From Deltaproteobacteria bacterium (lineage in GTDB: Bacteria > Myxococcota > JACPTQ01): a DNA stretch of 64,000 nucleotides. Below, piece by piece: positions 62,190-64,000 of the stretch. The notes beneath the pieces were generated by a model. The model saw only the letters and a program-made list of their open reading frames with translations. It was not told where the DNA came from and did no database searches. The position numbers were made by a program, and so were the translations under genes. How positions within the stretch are numbered: the stretch's first letter is position 1; every line of letters starts with the position of its first letter. The stretch covers positions 41,968 to 105,967 of the forward strand of contig JACPTQ010000021.1 of NCBI GenBank assembly GCA_016192705.1. Direction: 5' to 3'.

Positions 62190-63627
62190 GCGTCGCTTTG
62201 CCCTCTTTGACCTGAACCTGAAACTTGACCGCTTGGCACTTGTACTTCTTGCGAAGGCTCTCTTCGTTCTTCTGGAGCTTCGCGCGGAACCGCTCGAACG
62301 TGACACCGTCGAGCTTCTCGCCCGTTGATTTTCGAGCCGAACAGTAATCGTTAAAGACTTGGCGATAATAGTCATCGGTCAGCTTCGCCTCACTGGACTG
62401 CGCGAACTGCTGTCCGAGCTCGCCACTTCCGATCAGCGCATCTTGTTCATCGGGCGCCAAGTCCTCAATGAACAGCGGGTCTGTCCACGACACCTCGGAG
62501 TCGCTGTCTTCGGCCGGGCGTCCCGTGAGCGTCGCGACGAGCTGATTCATTTGATAGGCGAGCGTCGCGCATTCGCCCATCCCATCAGGATTAAACTTCA
62601 CGTCACGATTGCCGCCGATGATTTCGAGCACGCCCTGCTCAATCCGCTCGATCGGCCGGATGAATGACCGAATCGCCATGAGCATCAGAACGACGGCGAT
62701 AACGAGGAACCCCAGCGTCGCAATCATGGCGCGCGTTCGGAAGCTTGCGAGCGGGCCTTCGACCTCTTCGTCGACCGATGACAAAAGGATGTAACCGAGC
62801 TGCGTTGCGGGCGGATTGTTTGACGGCGCGACGACGTTCGGGAAAAGCGCCGATGTTGTGAGGTAGCGGCGCCCGCCGATGACCGCCATCTCCGGCTCAA
62901 CCGACGCATTCGGAATATTGAGGCGCTCGAATCGCGCGTTCATGAAGCTCTCGATCTCCGTCGCGTCGGACTGCGAGAGCGACGACCCGCGAACGAACTT
63001 GTTTCCAAAAAACGCGACTTCGGCGCCGATCATCTTCTCATCTTGCTGCGCAGCCTCATTCCCAAGCGCGAAGCCGAAGATGAGCGCGCCGACCGTACCT
63101 TTTTCGGTCAAGATGGGCGCTGCGACGGTTCTCAAGAGGAGCAAGTTTTGAATCTTCTCGAGCCAAACGTCGCGTCCCGAAATGCCGCTCAGCGCTGTCT
63201 TGACGAGCGGATACTTGAGAACGCGTTCGTACTCTTCGCGGTCCTTGTCGAGTGCGGCAACGCGGCCCGTCCCATCAACCACCCAAATCGCGTACGGGTC
63301 TACCTTGCCCGCAAAACGCTTTCGCAAGTCTTCGCGAATCGCTGGGATAATGGTGTCGAGCAGCTTTTGCTGCCGCGCTTTCAAATTGATCTCGTCGCGC
63401 ATGAGACTCACGAGATCGGCTGTGCGCGCGGCCTGTTGTGCGAGCTTCTCGTACTGCTCCGTGAGGAGGACCATGCTGTTGACGAACGTATCTTTCTTGA
63501 GACGTACCGCTTGCTCTTGGCGGCCTTTGAGTTTTGAACCGACCTCTTTGTTGAGGACGACGAGCAGTGTGGCTGCCACACCGACAATCGACACCACGGT
63601 AATCCCGGTCAACTTGAGTCGGATCAT
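62167..63627 (-). CDS. MXAN_5187-type membrane sensor-like protein
   Basis: 486 residues. N-terminal membrane helix ([20 protein letters not shown]), a periplasmic cache-like domain (about 30-310, with [40 protein letters not shown] and [14 protein letters not shown]), a second helix ([20 protein letters not shown]) and a HAMP-like segment ([20 protein letters not shown]). The C-terminal domain ([57 protein letters not shown]) matches the MXAN_5187 C-terminal family described in Myxococcus. No kinase or methyl-accepting domain follows, so the output is unknown. Confidence 0.75.
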   Translation of the reverse strand: MIRLKLTGITVVSIVGVAATLLVVLNKEVGSKLKGRQEQAVRLKKDTFVNSMVLLTEQYEKLAQQAARTADLVSLMRDEINLKARQQKLLDTIIPAIREDLRKRFAGKVDPYAIWVVDGTGRVAALDKDREEYERVLKYPLVKTALSGISGRDVWLEKIQNLLLLRTVAAPILTEKGTVGALIFGFALGNEAAQQDEKMIGAEVAFFGNKFVRGSSLSQSDATEIESFMNARFERLNIPNASVEPEMAVIGGRRYLTTSALFPNVVAPSNNPPATQLGYILLSSVDEEVEGPLASFRTRAMIATLGFLVIAVVLMLMAIRSFIRPIERIEQGVLEIIGGNRDVKFNPDGMGECATLAYQMNQLVATLTGRPAEDSDSEVSWTDPLFIEDLAPDEQDALIGSGELGQQFAQSSEAKLTDDYYRQVFNDYCSARKSTGEKLDGVTFERFRAKLQKNEESLRKKYKCQAVKFQVQVKEGKATLKPVPIR

Positions 63628-63758
63628 TCGCTTCGAACCCTCTGGATCATCGCATCAATCAACTCACCGCATTCGCTTGGCAACGAACCGCATTCCCTTG
63701 AGAGCGAGCACGGGACGGCGATTTAGTAACACACGCGCCGGGTGAAATCAAAACCCCA

Positions 63759-64000
63759 ATCCCCGGTTAAGCGGTTCGTTCGCTCGTGAGCGTGAGGGTC
63801 GACAGGAGCCCGCTTCGGCGCGCCGACGTCCTCGGGTCTGAACGCGAACGAGCGCTCGAGCCACTGTTTTGTGGTGTGCGAAATCTCGGAGATTCCCATC
63901 CGATATCGCGCTGCAGACCCTGCGCGAAGGAAGGCTGCGGGCTCCGTTCCGTCGCCCTCGCCATTCCGCTCGCGCCGGCAAGCCGCTGGCTTGCCGACAG
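63759..64000. repeat. Composite repeat element, partial copy 3, runs off the window
   Basis: Begins AATCCCCGGTTAAGCGG and continues with GCTTCGGCGCGCCGACGTCC TCGGGTCTGA, then ATCGCGCTGCAGACCCTGCG, which matches the interior of copy 2 (43361-43930) in inverted orientation. The window ends within the element. A perfect stem CGGCAAGCC-GCT-GGCTTGCCG lies at 63976-63996, possibly a terminator-like hairpin inside it. Confidence 0.7.

Overview
The window is a GC-rich chromosomal segment from a deltaproteobacterium-like organism, most likely Myxococcota or a close relative. This is inferred from secreted proteins with Asp-Ala-Gly linkers and MYXO-CTERM-like tails (matrixin at 19623-20795, secreted protein at 56782-57705), an MXAN_5187-type sensor, FHA fusions to a CpaF-like domain and to GGDEF, FecR-domain proteins, and the short-gap, ATGA-overlap gene organisation. 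No rRNA, tRNA, CRISPR array or phage module was seen. GC content was not computed.

Layout: 1-209 is the N-terminal part of a RadC-like protein that runs off the window. 405-2788 holds a secreted Zn-dependent phospholipase C-fold protein, a RHH/MazF-type toxin-antitoxin pair with a palindromic operator, and endonuclease III. 2147-7464 is one minus-strand run: PspA, a frameshifted YqiJ/NfeD-like protein, a flotillin, an unknown protein, GshB and Nth. This is a membrane-stress cassette followed by redox and repair genes. 7618-8226 is a deoxynucleoside kinase. 8303-16758 is an 8.5 kb minus-strand operon of three large secreted proteins, two with Zn-PLC-like N-terminal domains and one very large Cys-rich unknown. 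16904-23744 holds a membrane protein, a repeat element, a rhodanese-MauE pair, a matrixin with its partner, and a beta-propeller lipoprotein. 24096-32829 holds a PP2C phosphatase, ComF, DUF721/DciA, a receiver-like protein, a zinc-ribbon membrane protein, a DUF1460 protein, a MaoC pair and FecR-type proteins. 32834-37047 holds pyrD, pyrK, rimI and an FHA/CpaF-like protein. 37308-41311 holds two coupled unknowns, a thiolase, a GNAT enzyme and a TPR protein. 41322-49396 is a minus-strand run: FHA-GGDEF, a small secreted protein, three paralogous secreted proteins, cmk, ispH and rpsA. 49458-63627 holds a possible nucleotidyltransferase-fold protein, two GT39-like membrane proteins, a LolCDE/MacB-like ABC transporter, threonine aldolase and the MXAN_5187-type sensor.

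Notable: three unrelated dispersed palindromic repeat families lie in the window. One is a composite element with inverted arms (17471-17955, 43361-43930, 63759-end); the second copy separates ispH from rpsA. One is a MITE-like element (6013-6138) inside the pspA-yqiJ-flotillin run. One is a hairpin repeat (3861-3944 and 58524-58604) that is read through in frame inside two unrelated proteins. Two genes look damaged: cmk has lost its LID segment and reading frame, so its ORF runs on into ispH, and the YqiJ-like gene appears to lack one base. The least explained system is the secreted Zn-PLC-like/Cys-rich operon at 8303-16758.
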